Shown here one piece after another: positions 34,182 to 43,171 of a DNA stretch of 64,000 bases. Source of the stretch: SURF-21 sp964529285 (lineage in GTDB: Bacteria > Actinomycetota > Geothermincolia > Geothermincolales > RBG-13-55-18); the NCBI GenBank assembly GCA_964529285.1, contig CAZGWK010000002.1:62001-126000 (forward strand), given 5' to 3'. Position numbers and translations under genes: made by a program. The first letter of the stretch is position 1. The number at the start of each line of letters is the position of its first letter. Under the pieces are notes generated by a model, which did not search any database, had not been told where the DNA came from, and was given only the letters and a program-made list of their open reading frames with translations.

Positions 34182-34946
34182 TCAAAGGGCCAGGCTCTCC
34201 TCCGCCTCGGGAAGGATGATCTGACCATGGGGGATGTAGAGAGTCTGCACGCTCCTGCCGGGTGCTATCTCCCGTATGCGGCGCGACAGCTGGTGCTCTC
34301 CGAGCGTGAGGTGAGCCCCACCGGGGCGGAAGCTCCTGCCCAGGGAGCTGGAGATGCCGTTGACATGGGTGCGCAGGAGTTCCCGGTCCTTTACCGAGAA
34401 GGTGGTGTAGTCAAAATAGGTCTTCATGCGTGCCGGATTCTTTTTCACCTCCAGGGTAAGGATCTCCTTGCCGCCTTCGGACAGCTTGCAGGAGACGGTG
34501 CTCTCGTCCTCGCTGAAGTCGATATCGGCGATGAACTTCGGGAACCCCCAGATGTCGACGCCTGCATGCAGTCCCTTCTCGGAGGTCAGCGGCAGCTGCC
34601 AGATGAAGACCTCGAAGGAAAGAGAGGCGCTCATGCGCAGCACCGGAAAAAGGGGCGGGTTGAAGCGGGGACGGTAACGTGCCGGGACCATGATTATGAA
34701 TTCCCTGTAGGGGCCGATCGAGCTATAGCGGTAATCCGCCGCCATGAAACCCAGCAGGCCTTTGCCGGGGTATATCTCCACCGGTACCAGCTTGGACGTG
34801 GGAAGCAGTTCCCTCAACTTGAGCGTGGGCGCCGCAAAGACTCCCGCAACGGCGAAGACATCATTGTAGAGGATGGGTACGTCGCAGGAACCGCCGGTTA
34901 TCTCCACCCGGTGCTGGACGATATCTTCGAGGAACGTGCTCTCCAT
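34182..34946 (-). CDS. Acetoacetate decarboxylase family protein
   Basis: A 254-residue protein with the ADC-family fold: LVPVEIYPGKGLLGFMAADYRYSSIGPYREFIIMVP and then AGVDIWGFPKFIADIDF (residues about 130-146). Classical acetoacetate decarboxylase needs the Glu-Lys-Lys cluster with a Schiff-base Lys around position 115. The Lys pair is not obvious here, so it more likely belongs to an ADC-like group with different chemistry. AGGAGGGC precedes the paired ATGs 34949/34946. The nearest same-strand neighbour is the serpin gene, 105 bp downstream; co-transcription is uncertain. Confidence 0.7.
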   Translation of the reverse strand: MESTFLEDIVQHRVEITGGSCDVPILYNDVFAVAGVFAAPTLKLRELLPTSKLVPVEIYPGKGLLGFMAADYRYSSIGPYREFIIMVPARYRPRFNPPLFPVLRMSASLSFEVFIWQLPLTSEKGLHAGVDIWGFPKFIADIDFSEDESTVSCKLSEGGKEILTLEVKKNPARMKTYFDYTTFSVKDRELLRTHVNGISSSLGRSFRPGGAHLTLGEHQLSRRIREIAPGRSVQTLYIPHGQIILPEAEESLAL

Positions 34947-35083
34947 CATGCCCTCCTGTGCTTTTTCCGGGCCGCCGCCAGCGGACCCGCGAACCACGGT
35001 TGCGGTCGTACCGCGCCCTTGCCATGCCTGTATTATATAAGAGATGCCCGCTTTCCTTGAAACGTAAACTCCGCATGACCACG

Positions 35084-35875
35084 TCAGTATTTTACGAGGG
35101 TGCCGGTCCTGCGGGCATAGCGGACCGCGAGACGGAAAAAGGCCAGGCTCAAGGGAGTGAGGACGGCGACGATAACGGCAAGGGCCAGGAATTCCTGCCA
35201 CAGAGTAGAGAAACCCTCGCCCTTGAGGAGGGCCCCACGCATGCCGTCCAGCGACCAGGTGATGGGCAGGAGGCGCGAGAGGAACTGCATCCAGCCCGGA
35301 AGCACGGCTACGGGGTAGAAGACCCCCCCCAGGAGTATAGAGAGGCTGCTCACCGCCCAGTTTATGGGATCGCCGCGTTTGAAGACGATGATGAAGCTGG
35401 CGGAGATTATGCCCAGGGCGGCATAGGACATTACGGTGAGGACGAGCAGAAGCAGTGCCGCGAAGACGTTTGCCCCGGCGAAGGAAACGCCGAAGCAGGC
35501 GCCTACGAGGAGAAAGGCGAGCACGGAGACGGAGGTGAATAGAAACCGCCATAGCGACGAGGAGAGGACGATGGTGGAGAGGGAGGTGGGAGTGGACATC
35601 ATGGCCTCGAGGGTCCCTATCATCTGCTCTTCACGCACGCTCTCGGCGAAGGAGCCGAGGCCAGTGCGCAGGTACATGGCCATGGCCGTACCCACCAGGA
35701 CGAAGGAAAAATAATCGTCTGCCGTGTCCCGCACCGCGGCCGGGTCCACGATCTTTCCCAGGAAGAAGAAGATGGCGACGGTGAATACCACGCCCGCGAG
35801 GGAGAGCAGGAAGTTGAGCCGGTAGCTCAGCTCTACGAAGAAGTCACGCTTGAGGAAGGCCAGGGCTTTTCTCAT
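35084..35875 (-). CDS. ABC-2 type transporter permease
   Basis: A 263-residue membrane protein with about six hydrophobic helices (LNFLLSLAGVVFTVAIFFFLG, FVLVGTAMAMYL, VLAFLLVGACFG, ALLLLVLTVMSYAALG, LSILLGGVFYPVAVLP, FLALAVIVAVLTPLSL). The EEQMIGTLEAMMSTPTSL loop is typical of ABC-2 permeases. It works with the ATPase encoded just upstream; ATGA overlap at 35872-35875 shows translational coupling. Cargo is unknown; ABC-2 systems export drugs, lipids or glycans. GGAGACGC precedes ATG 35875. Confidence 0.88.
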   Translation of the reverse strand: MRKALAFLKRDFFVELSYRLNFLLSLAGVVFTVAIFFFLGKIVDPAAVRDTADDYFSFVLVGTAMAMYLRTGLGSFAESVREEQMIGTLEAMMSTPTSLSTIVLSSSLWRFLFTSVSVLAFLLVGACFGVSFAGANVFAALLLLVLTVMSYAALGIISASFIIVFKRGDPINWAVSSLSILLGGVFYPVAVLPGWMQFLSRLLPITWSLDGMRGALLKGEGFSTLWQEFLALAVIVAVLTPLSLAFFRLAVRYARRTGTLVKY

Positions 35876-36738
35876 GCGTCTCCTTCCCTGCGCACCAGAT
35901 GTACGAAGATATCGCCCAGACCGGCCCCCCCGCCCAGTTCCCGTCTGCCCTCCCGCATGAGCCCGGCGAGGGTCCCGAGATAAAGAAGGCGGCCGCGGTG
36001 GAGCAGGGCTACGTCCTCGCAAAGGCGCTCGGCCTCGTGCATGTCCTGGGTGGCGAGGAAGACCGTCTTCCCGCTCTCTTGCACCAGCTCCCGCCGGATG
36101 AAGTCCTGCAGGGGATAGGAGGCGTCGGGTGAGAGGGAACGCGTAGGTTCGTCCATGAGCAGGACCTCCGGGTCGTGCAGCAGGGCACGCGCCACGGCCG
36201 TCTTCTGCCGCATGCCGGAGGAATAGTCGGAGAAGGGCACGTCCAGGAATTCCGTTATACACGTGAGCTCGCCCAGTTCCGAGATGCGCCGTGCCGTAGA
36301 GGCGCCGTCCAGTCCCTGGAGAGCGGCGAAGAACTCCAGGTTGCGGCGCCCCGACAGGCGCCAGTAGAAACTGCGTTCCTCGCCGTTGACCATGCCCATG
36401 CGGCTGCGGACGTCCCGGCCGTGGTGCTGGGGATCCTCTCCCAGGACGAGTACCGAGCCCGACGTGGGCACGAGCAGGTTGTAACAGATCTTGATCAGGG
36501 TGGTCTTCCCCGCTCCGTTCGTGCCCAGCAGCCCGAAGACACTGCCGCGCCGTACCCGCAAGCTGACCCCGTCCAGGGCTCGGATTACCCCTTGCTTCCA
36601 GGAGGGTAAAAAGAAAGAGCGCCAGCCCGCGGACGGGCGCGGGTAATCCTTGACCAGCTCGCTCACGCTGAGCGCGTCTTCGCCGCCTCCTGTTGCAATG
36701 CTCATTGCCTGCAGCCCTTTCACCTGATCCTTCGGCAT
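35872..36738 (-). CDS. ABC transporter ATP-binding protein
   Basis: A 288-residue ATPase. It has Walker A GLLGTNGAGKTTLIK (residues about 71-85), Q-loop region MGMVNGEERSFYWRL, signature YSSGMRQKTAVARALL in place of LSGGQ, Walker B VLLMDEPTRSLSP, and a Gln (ATQD) where most members have the switch His (ATHD). That substitution could weaken hydrolysis. An alternative start is ATG 36705. It is coupled to the permease by a 4-bp overlap and resembles CcmA/DrrA-type exporters. Confidence 0.88.
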   Translation of the reverse strand: MPKDQVKGLQAMSIATGGGEDALSVSELVKDYPRPSAGWRSFFLPSWKQGVIRALDGVSLRVRRGSVFGLLGTNGAGKTTLIKICYNLLVPTSGSVLVLGEDPQHHGRDVRSRMGMVNGEERSFYWRLSGRRNLEFFAALQGLDGASTARRISELGELTCITEFLDVPFSDYSSGMRQKTAVARALLHDPEVLLMDEPTRSLSPDASYPLQDFIRRELVQESGKTVFLATQDMHEAERLCEDVALLHRGRLLYLGTLAGLMREGRRELGGGAGLGDIFVHLVRREGDA

Positions 36739-37235
36739 TAAACGGGGCTACTCTAATCTACTACAACTTTACCCTATGACCTTCCACCCACCTGGCGGAG
36801 TGCCGGATAAGACCGCTATGCCTGGTAACTGAGGGATAGGTCCGAAGCGGCACAGTAATCATCTACCGAACCACTGTCTGGGACTGCGGGGTCGGTCTGA
36901 AGCGACATTGGCGAGCAATCGTGCATGTATGGAGGCCGGGCAGGAACGATACCGTCCGGGTGTCGTACAGCACAAAACCCACTTCCCGAGATCCACGGGG
37001 TCTGTCGAGCGTAGCGAATAATCCATTAGCAGGCTTAGGCATTACATAAACCCGACTTGCCCGAGAACTATGGGGTCGGTCGTAGCGAGCGCGCAATATG
37101 CAGTTTCTGATTTCCTCATTTATTGCGTGCGCAGCCGAGCGAGACCGTTACCCCAAGGCTCGGGCCGAAAGAACACCTGTGTCTGGTATCCAGGAGCGGA
37201 GCGAGACCCATACGCCGGTCTCGGGAAAACAACGC
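36739..37235. repeat. Intergenic region with degenerate GGGTCGGTC...GTAGCGAGC repeats
   Basis: About 500 bp without a gene. Units such as GGGGTCGGTCTGAAGCGAC (36888), GGGGTCTGTCGAGCGTAGCGA (near 36998) and GGGGTCGGTCGTAGCGAGCG (near 37072) recur with differing spacers. 36888-36917 matches 8301-8330 on the other strand with one mismatch in 30. The family is unknown; it may be a dispersed non-coding repeat. Confidence 0.65.
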
Positions 37236-38240
37236 CTATATGCGTTTAGCTACCGCGGCGAATGGCGCCAGCGATGAGTAATCGACCAGGGTGGCCATGG
37301 CGCGGGATGCGGTATCCACCCCCATCTCCTCGGCCGCGGCGGGCGGATTGAGGCCCCCGGCCACGATCAGCCCTACCCGGTCCTTGCCCGAAGGCACCTC
37401 CATGAAAGGCTGGCTCGGCCTTCCGAGCAAGACCATTTCGCCGAGACGGGACCGTTTCATCTCTGCGAGCAGGTCCATGGCTTCAGCGAGTGCCGATGCA
37501 GGTATGAGGCGGAAAGAAGCACAGACGAGGCCGTTCCCCCTGGTAGCGGCGGCGTGTACGTTGGTCATCTTGCCCTTGATAAAGATCTCTATAGGGTCAA
37601 GGGTGGAGCCCGCGTAACTGATTATCTCGGTGAAGCGGCGTGGTTTATTGCCCTCGATCTCGAGAAGACCGCCGAAACTGGATTCCACGGGGATGCCGTG
37701 GCGTAGAAAAACCGAGTTGAGGGTAACACTGCATACCGTTCCCCAGCCAGCATGATCGGCAGGGATCTCCAGGCCCCCCACCCTCTCGCCGGGCCCCGCT
37801 CGCAGCACCAGGTCCGAGAGGCAAAGGCCGGAATCGAAAGCGGGGCGCATGGCCTCCACGGCCGCGGCTTCGTCTTGCAGCGGGAAGAAAGTCAGGTTGA
37901 CTACCAGCGTACCCCGGCGCGAAGGAAGATCGAAATCGGCCTGGCAAGCGAGATCGTCGATGCGCGAGTTGACGAAACCGACGCGGTCGACCGCGAGGGC
38001 GCTCTCTATCTCATCGCGCCCGTGTTGCGTGAGCACGCGCCCGCTTCTCCCCTCCAGGCGGGTGAAACCCTTTTCGTCCAGGTGCATGAGGTGATACCTG
38101 ACGGTCCTCTCGCTCAGGTCCACCCCGCGCAGGGCCAGTTCCCTGGATATGGCGCGGGCACCCAGCGGCTCTCCCGCCTCCTGCAGGATCTCCAGGATGG
38201 CGAGGGTCTTTCTCTCGAGCATGGTATCGTTGTAAGCCAT
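37236..38240 (-). CDS. nrpR: NrpR-type nitrogen regulator (winged helix + DUF128 domain)
   Basis: A 334-residue regulator. The N-terminal winged helix (LAILEILQEAGEPLGARAISREL ... ERTVRYHLMHLDEKGF) is followed by one NrpR regulatory domain (DUF128) from about residue 85 to the end, with repeated GRPSQPFMEVPSGKDRVGLIVAGGLNP-like segments. In methanogens NrpR represses nif and glnA promoters and is released by 2-oxoglutarate. Here it is divergent from the glutamate synthase operon, so it probably regulates that operon and itself. TTGCCT-N18-TATATT on its strand is a plausible promoter. Confidence 0.82.
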   Translation of the reverse strand: MAYNDTMLERKTLAILEILQEAGEPLGARAISRELALRGVDLSERTVRYHLMHLDEKGFTRLEGRSGRVLTQHGRDEIESALAVDRVGFVNSRIDDLACQADFDLPSRRGTLVVNLTFFPLQDEAAAVEAMRPAFDSGLCLSDLVLRAGPGERVGGLEIPADHAGWGTVCSVTLNSVFLRHGIPVESSFGGLLEIEGNKPRRFTEIISYAGSTLDPIEIFIKGKMTNVHAAATRGNGLVCASFRLIPASALAEAMDLLAEMKRSRLGEMVLLGRPSQPFMEVPSGKDRVGLIVAGGLNPPAAAEEMGVDTASRAMATLVDYSSLAPFAAVAKRI

Positions 38241-38267
38241 AACGGTAATAATTCTCCTAATTTATCA

Positions 38268-38296
38268 TTGACAATATAACATATAATGGGTTTAAT
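38268..38296 (+). promoter_or_regulatory. Sigma70-type promoter of the glutamate synthase operon
   Basis: TTGACA (38268-38273), 17-base spacer, TTTAAT (38291-38296), in an AT-rich island between nrpR and the glt genes. The opposite strand holds the overlapping nrpR promoter, so one bound repressor could silence both. Confidence 0.6.
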
Positions 38297-38395
38297 AGGC
38301 AATAGGCCACCTACAGCCGATAAGAGTATCGAGATAGGAGGCCGTTAGTCAAAATCGCGTCTGCGATGTTTATCTGGATGGAACGGGTGAACCCC

Positions 38396-38833
38396 ATGAG
38401 AAGGATAATACCGCGAGAGGAATACTGCATCGGATGCCGCCTGTGCGAGATCCACTGCATCGTCGAGCACTCTTTGAGCAAGAATATAATCAAGGCGTTT
38501 AAAAAGGAGAGACGCCCCATGAAGCGGGTCGAGGTGGAGGAAAACGGGCATGTCTCCTTCGCTCTGCAATGCCGGCACTGCGACGATGCGCCGTGCATTA
38601 CGGCGTGTCTCTCCGGGGCCATGCAGAGGGACCCGGAGACCGGAGTGGTCACCAACGACCCGGAACGGTGCGTGGGATGCTGGACTTGTATCCTGGTCTG
38701 CCCATTCGGGGCGGTTCGCCGCGACGAGCCCGGCGGCAAGGTAGTGGGTAAGTGTGACCTCTGCCCCGATCTGGATATTCCCGCCTGCGTAGCCAACTGC
38801 CCCAACGAAGCACTGGTCCTGGTGGAGGAATAG
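38396..38833 (+). CDS. 4Fe-4S dicluster ferredoxin subunit of glutamate synthase (HycB-like)
   Basis: A 145-residue polyferredoxin with the Cys groups CIGCRLCEIHC, CRHCDDAPC, CVGCWTCILVC and CDLCPDLDIPACVANC: four 4Fe-4S sites in the HycB/HydN pattern. It likely passes electrons to the flavin and synthase subunits of the split glutamate synthase. In-frame ATGs at 38366 and 38378 are alternatives; 38396 follows GGGTGA. The FAD oxidoreductase gene starts 3 bp after its stop. Confidence 0.8.
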   Translation: MRRIIPREEYCIGCRLCEIHCIVEHSLSKNIIKAFKKERRPMKRVEVEENGHVSFALQCRHCDDAPCITACLSGAMQRDPETGVVTNDPERCVGCWTCILVCPFGAVRRDEPGGKVVGKCDLCPDLDIPACVANCPNEALVLVEE

Positions 38834-38836
38834 AAG

Positions 38837-40144
38837 ATGGAGACATACGACTACGCCATCATCGGCAATTCGGCGGCGGCAATCAACGCGGTCGATGCCA
38901 TCCGTCAGCTGGACGGCGAGGGCAGCATCGGTCTCTTCTGCGAAGAGAAGTACCGCTGCTATTCGCGCCCGCTCATCTCCTACCTCGTGGCCGGAGACAT
39001 CAAGACCGGGGGGATGTATTATCGGCCTGCTAAATATTACCATAAAATGAAGGTAGACTTCCACGCCGGCCAGCGCGTCGTCTCCATCTCGCCGTCGAAA
39101 AGGACTCTGACCACTGCGAACAGGGAGAAGGCGGGATGGAGGAGGCTTCTGCTGGCAACCGGTTTTATCCCCTTTATACCTGCCATAGACGGTCTTGAGG
39201 AAGCTGCGTATGTCACCTTCGTCTCCTGGGACGATGCCAAGCGCATGATCAGGCTTACTGCGAAAAAGGCGAGCGCCCTGGTGATCGGTGCCGGCCTCAT
39301 AGGCATGAAGGCGGCGGAAGCGCTGCACGCCCGGGGGGCCGAGGTTACGGTGGTCGAGAAGATGGACCGGGTCCTGCCTCTCGCGCTCGACGAGCGGGCT
39401 TCCGGCCTGGTGGCGGAACGCTGCCGCGACGCACGTATCGAAGTCATCACCGGAATCGGCGTCACGCAGCTGCGCGGCCGTGGCGGGAACAGGGGCACGG
39501 CGATACTGGAGGACGGCGCGGAAGTCGATTACGATCTCCTGGTGATGGCCGTGGGAGTGAGGCCGCGTACCGAACTGGCAGCTGCCGCCGGGCTGCCGTG
39601 TGCAGGCGGGATAGAGGTCGACGAGCACCAGCGCATCTTGAACCTCGATATCTATGCCGCGGGGGACGCCGTCAGGGCGATGGACGTAGTGTTGGGGGAG
39701 CCTTCGATCAATGCACTGTGGCCGGTCGCGGCGCTGCAGGGTAGGTATGCCGGCATGAACATGGCAGGCGGCGAGGTTCCGTATCCCGGGTGCAACGCGA
39801 TGAACGCGGTGGAATTCTTCGGCCTGCCGGTGCTCTCCGCGGGCATCGTTAACCCTCCCGCCGAGGGATACAAGGTCATAACGCGCCGCGATGAAAGCGG
39901 TTACCGCAAGGTGGTTCTGCGGGGAGACATACTGGTAGGCATGCTTATGGCCGGGAGGATAGAGCGCGCCGGGATCCTCACCAGCCTCATCCAGGAGAGA
40001 GCAAACGTAAGAAGAGTGAAGAACTCACTCCTCGACGAGGGGTTCGGCCATATCCACCTGCCGCGCGCGGTGAGGAAAGGGCGCATCGAGGGTGCGATGG
40101 CCGGTCTCGGGCCCACGCGCAGCGGCGACAAAGAGGGGGGTTGA
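38837..40144 (+). CDS. NAD(P)/FAD-dependent oxidoreductase subunit (pyridine nucleotide-disulfide reductase fold)
   Basis: A 435-residue flavoprotein. The FAD motif is YDYAIIGNSAAAINAVDAI, the NAD(P) motif ALVIGAGLIGMKAAEALHARGAEVTVVE, and the FAD-ribityl segment DIYAAGDAVRA. There is no redox-active CxxxxC, so it resembles NADH:rubredoxin/ferredoxin reductases. It probably supplies NAD(P)H electrons to the adjacent archaeal-type glutamate synthase, replacing the GltD small subunit. Spacing is 3 bp from the ferredoxin gene and 4 bp to the amidotransferase gene. Confidence 0.85.
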   Translation: METYDYAIIGNSAAAINAVDAIRQLDGEGSIGLFCEEKYRCYSRPLISYLVAGDIKTGGMYYRPAKYYHKMKVDFHAGQRVVSISPSKRTLTTANREKAGWRRLLLATGFIPFIPAIDGLEEAAYVTFVSWDDAKRMIRLTAKKASALVIGAGLIGMKAAEALHARGAEVTVVEKMDRVLPLALDERASGLVAERCRDARIEVITGIGVTQLRGRGGNRGTAILEDGAEVDYDLLVMAVGVRPRTELAAAAGLPCAGGIEVDEHQRILNLDIYAAGDAVRAMDVVLGEPSINALWPVAALQGRYAGMNMAGGEVPYPGCNAMNAVEFFGLPVLSAGIVNPPAEGYKVITRRDESGYRKVVLRGDILVGMLMAGRIERAGILTSLIQERANVRRVKNSLLDEGFGHIHLPRAVRKGRIEGAMAGLGPTRSGDKEGG

Positions 40145-40148
40145 AGCG

Positions 40149-41321
40149 ATGCTGAGGGGTGTGCGCTTCCGGGATGACAAGGACTTCTCCGGCTGCTCCA
40201 TATTCGGCATGATGAACGCGAGGGGAGTGAGGTTCACGGGCTCGCCCATGCTCACCGCCATCGCCAACATGAGGGATCGCAGTAACGGCCTGGGCGGAGG
40301 CTTCGCCGCCTACGGTATCTATCCCCAGTACGCCGAACTTTACTGTTTTCACCTGATGTACAGCGACGAGGCGGGGAAGCGAGACGCCGAGGAGTTCCTG
40401 AAGGCGAATTTCTGCGTGGAACAGGCCGAGGTGATCCCAACCTCACCGTGCGAGGGGGTCGGCGAAGCCCCGCTGCTGTGGCGTTATTTCCTCCAGCTGC
40501 GCGATGACCCGGCCCAGGATTGCCACTTGCGGGACCGGGATGATTTCGTGGTGCAGGCGGTTATGCATATCAATGCGAACATCGACGGCGCCTTCACCTT
40601 CTCCAGCGGTAAGAACATGGGCGTTTTCAAGGGGGTCGGTTTCCCGGAGGACGTCGGGCGCTTCTTCCGCCTGCACGAGTACGAAGGCTACATCTGGGTG
40701 GCACACGGCAGGTTTCCCACCAATACCCAGGGGTGGTGGGGCGGCGCGCATCCGTTTAATATCCTGGACTGGTCGGTGGTGCATAACGGGGAGATATCGT
40801 CATACGGTATCAACCAGCGCTACCTGGAGATGTACGGTTACAACTGTACCCTGTTCACCGACACGGAGGTCATCACTTACGCGGTGGACCTCCTGGTAAG
40901 GCGGCACGGCCTCTCCATCGAGGATATGGCGAAGGTGCTGGCGGCTCCGCTGTGGGCGGATATCGACCGCATGCCGCTTGTGGAGAGAGAACTGCATACG
41001 GCCTTGCGGCAGACCTACGGCTCGCTGCTGCTCAACGGGCCCTTCAGCATCATCGTTTCCAACCTCTCCCAGATGATAGGGCTCACGGACCGCATCAGGC
41101 TGCGGCCGCTCGTGGCGGCGCGCAACGGCGATTGGATGTACCTTTCATCCGAGGAGGCGCCCATGCATCTCGTGGATGATGCGCTGGAGGATACCTGGAT
41201 CCCGTCGGGCGGAGAAGCGATAATCTTCGAGCTCGGGAGCGCCGGCGCCGAGGCCGAGATGACGACCGGAAGCAAGAAGATTCTGAGCGGCGCGGTACCG
41301 GCCTGCAGGCCTGGAGGTTGA
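40149..41321 (+). CDS. Glutamate synthase, class II glutamine amidotransferase subunit (GltB1-like)
   Basis: A 390-residue Ntn-type amidotransferase that hydrolyses glutamine to supply ammonia. The putative nucleophile is Cys16 (DFSGCSIFGMMN), so 15 residues would have to be removed. Conserved segments include GRFPTNTQGWWGGAHPFNILDWSVVHNGEISSYG (described: NTQ...AHPF...HNGEI) and YLSSEEAPMHLVDD. ATG 40149 follows a GAGGGGGG site; the longer ORF from 40092 overlaps the previous gene. It forms a complex with the 41326 and 43172 products. Confidence 0.88.
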   Translation: MLRGVRFRDDKDFSGCSIFGMMNARGVRFTGSPMLTAIANMRDRSNGLGGGFAAYGIYPQYAELYCFHLMYSDEAGKRDAEEFLKANFCVEQAEVIPTSPCEGVGEAPLLWRYFLQLRDDPAQDCHLRDRDDFVVQAVMHINANIDGAFTFSSGKNMGVFKGVGFPEDVGRFFRLHEYEGYIWVAHGRFPTNTQGWWGGAHPFNILDWSVVHNGEISSYGINQRYLEMYGYNCTLFTDTEVITYAVDLLVRRHGLSIEDMAKVLAAPLWADIDRMPLVERELHTALRQTYGSLLLNGPFSIIVSNLSQMIGLTDRIRLRPLVAARNGDWMYLSSEEAPMHLVDDALEDTWIPSGGEAIIFELGSAGAEAEMTTGSKKILSGAVPACRPGG

Positions 41322-41325
41322 TGCA

Positions 41326-42837
41326 TTGAAGAGCTATACCATCCCGCGGTTCCTGGTGGACAGGGACGACCAACGCTGCATACGTTGCGAGGTATGCGTG
41401 CGCCAGTGCGCGAACGGCGTCCACTTCTACGATGAGGAGGAAGACGAGGTATACGTAGACGAGGACAAGTGCGTAGGCTGCCTGCGCTGCGTCACCCTAT
41501 GCCCCACCAACGCACTGGTGGTACGCGAGAACCCGACCCAGGTTCCCACCAACGCCAACTGGACCCGGGAAGTGATGCAGAATATAAACAGGCAGGCGGA
41601 GACGGGCGGCGTCCTGCTCACCGGCATGGGCTGCGACAAGGAATACCGCAATTACTGGGACCACATCACCCTGGATGCCAGCCAGGTTACAAACCCCTCC
41701 ATCGACCCCCTGCGCGAGCCCATGGAGCTGCGCACCTTCCTGGGAGCAAAACCTGATGCACTGGAGATCGCGGGCGGGAAAGGGAAGCCCTCCCTCGAGA
41801 CCCGGCTCTCACCTCAATTGCGCGTGGAGATCCCCGTCATGTTCTCCGCGCTGTCCTACGGAGCCATCAGCTACAATACGTGCGAGTGCCTGGCGCGGGC
41901 GGCCGCCGAGCTGGGTACCTTCTACAACACGGGAGAGGGAGGGCTCCACAGGGATCTGTATCGATACCGCGAACATACCATCTGCCAGGTGGCATCGGGC
42001 CGTTTCGGGGTGCACGCCGATTACCTGGAAGCGGCCGCGGCGCTGGAGATAAAAATAGGGCAGGGCGCAAAGCCGGGTATCGGAGGCCACCTGCCGGGGG
42101 AAAAGGTCAGCGCCGAGATCTCGCGTACCCGCATGATCCCCAAGGGCACGGATGCCCTTTCGCCCGCTCCCCATCACGATATCTATTCCATCGAGGACCT
42201 CGCTCAGCTTATCTACGCGCTCAAGGAGGCCACCCACTGGGAAAAACCGGTATCGGTAAAGATAGCGGCGGTCCATAACTCGGCTGCCATCGCCTCGGGC
42301 ATGGTGCGGGCCGGCGCCGACATCATCGCCCTGGACGGCATAAGGGGCGGCACGGGAGCGGCGCCATCCATGATACGGGACAACGTGGGTATCCCGGTGG
42401 AACTGGCCCTGGCGGCGGTCGACGACCGGCTGCGCGAGGAAGGCATCCGCAACCGCGCGAGCGTCGTTATCGCCGGGGGCATACGTTCCTCGTCCGACGT
42501 GGTCAAAGCCATAGCCCTGGGCGCCGACGCGGTGTACATAGGCACCGCGGCACTGATCGCCCTGGGGTGCCACGTGTGTCAGAGATGCTACACGGGAAGA
42601 TGCAACTGGGGTATAGCGACCCAGGACCCCTATCTTACCAAGAGGCTCAATCCCGACGTGGGGACCAGGCGGCTGGTCAACCTGCTCACGGGATGGTCCC
42701 ACGAGATCATGGAGATACTGGGAGGGATGGGCATCAACGCCATCGAAAGCCTGCGCGGAAACCGCTTGCGCCTGCGCGGCGTGGGCCTGAACCAGGAGGA
42801 ACTGGATATTTTAGGTATCAAACACGCAGGCGCCTGA
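41326..42837 (+). CDS. Glutamate synthase, FMN/Fe-S synthase subunit (archaeal-type GltB2)
   Basis: A 503-residue subunit. Two N-terminal 4Fe-4S ferredoxin motifs (CIRCEVCVRQC, CVGCLRCVTLC) precede the FMN-binding (beta/alpha)8 synthase domain with TYNTGEGG-like FYNTGEGG and HHDIYSIEDLAQLI. The family segment ALDGIRGGTGAAPSMIRD is present, and a 3Fe-4S Cys set CHVCQRCYTGRCNWGIA lies near the C-terminus. It converts 2-oxoglutarate plus ammonia to glutamate. TTG 41326 is the start, with GGAGG eight bases upstream. The stop TGA lies in the loop of a 13-bp hairpin. Confidence 0.9.
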   Translation: MKSYTIPRFLVDRDDQRCIRCEVCVRQCANGVHFYDEEEDEVYVDEDKCVGCLRCVTLCPTNALVVRENPTQVPTNANWTREVMQNINRQAETGGVLLTGMGCDKEYRNYWDHITLDASQVTNPSIDPLREPMELRTFLGAKPDALEIAGGKGKPSLETRLSPQLRVEIPVMFSALSYGAISYNTCECLARAAAELGTFYNTGEGGLHRDLYRYREHTICQVASGRFGVHADYLEAAAALEIKIGQGAKPGIGGHLPGEKVSAEISRTRMIPKGTDALSPAPHHDIYSIEDLAQLIYALKEATHWEKPVSVKIAAVHNSAAIASGMVRAGADIIALDGIRGGTGAAPSMIRDNVGIPVELALAAVDDRLREEGIRNRASVVIAGGIRSSSDVVKAIALGADAVYIGTAALIALGCHVCQRCYTGRCNWGIATQDPYLTKRLNPDVGTRRLVNLLTGWSHEIMEILGGMGINAIESLRGNRLRLRGVGLNQEELDILGIKHAGA

Positions 42838-42852
42838 AAGGCGCCTGCGTGT
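42822..42852 (+). terminator. 13-bp hairpin over the GltB2 stop codon
   Basis: ACACGCAGGCGCC (42822-42834) pairs perfectly with GGCGCCTGCGTGT (42840-42852) around loop TGAAA, whose TGA is the stop codon. No T-run follows; it may protect or partly terminate the upstream message before the gap to gltB3. Confidence 0.55.
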
Positions 42853-43171
42853 CACGAGGAGCGAAGCGACTTGGTGACCTCGATCGAGAAGGACGTTTCG
42901 GGCGATAAATGGGCTCGTGTTTGGTGTAACGGGAAAGTTAACCCGGTGGTTATATGTTCTATAAGGAGGGTGAGAGCGGGCGGAAGATGCGGGCGCTGCG
43001 AGAGCGCTCAAGGGACTGCGCCAGTCGTACGAAACACTGTAAGTAACCTTGTTTACGGAACCGAAGAAGCGGGAGTAGAGTCAAATCAGGGACATGCGAA
43101 GGAAAAACCGTTCAGGTGGAGAAGATAGCAAAGGAATATAGAGTAAGGCGAGCAAAGAGGGTGAGTCGTTT
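42853..43171 (+). other. Unassigned 319-bp leader between gltB2 and gltB3
   Basis: The other glt genes are 3-5 bp apart, but here 319 bp lack a convincing gene. The stretch contains GTAACGGGAAAGTTAAC near 42928, a hairpin GCGCT-gcgag-AGCGC near 43000, and purine-rich tracts. It could be a structured leader, a small RNA, or the remnant of an inserted element such as a group II intron; nothing decisive is visible. A short start-to-stop frame (42871-43128) has an odd composition and is not called. Confidence 0.5.

Noticed and set aside
42920..42960. GlnR-like box before the GXGXG subunit (GTAAC...GTTAAC)
   Set aside because: Half-sites fall at 11- and 12-base steps inconsistently and match the pattern poorly compared with the amt and glnA boxes.
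42871..43128. 85-codon frame in the glt leader
   Set aside because: Composition and lack of a ribosome site at its start do not support a protein; listed only as part of the unassigned leader.
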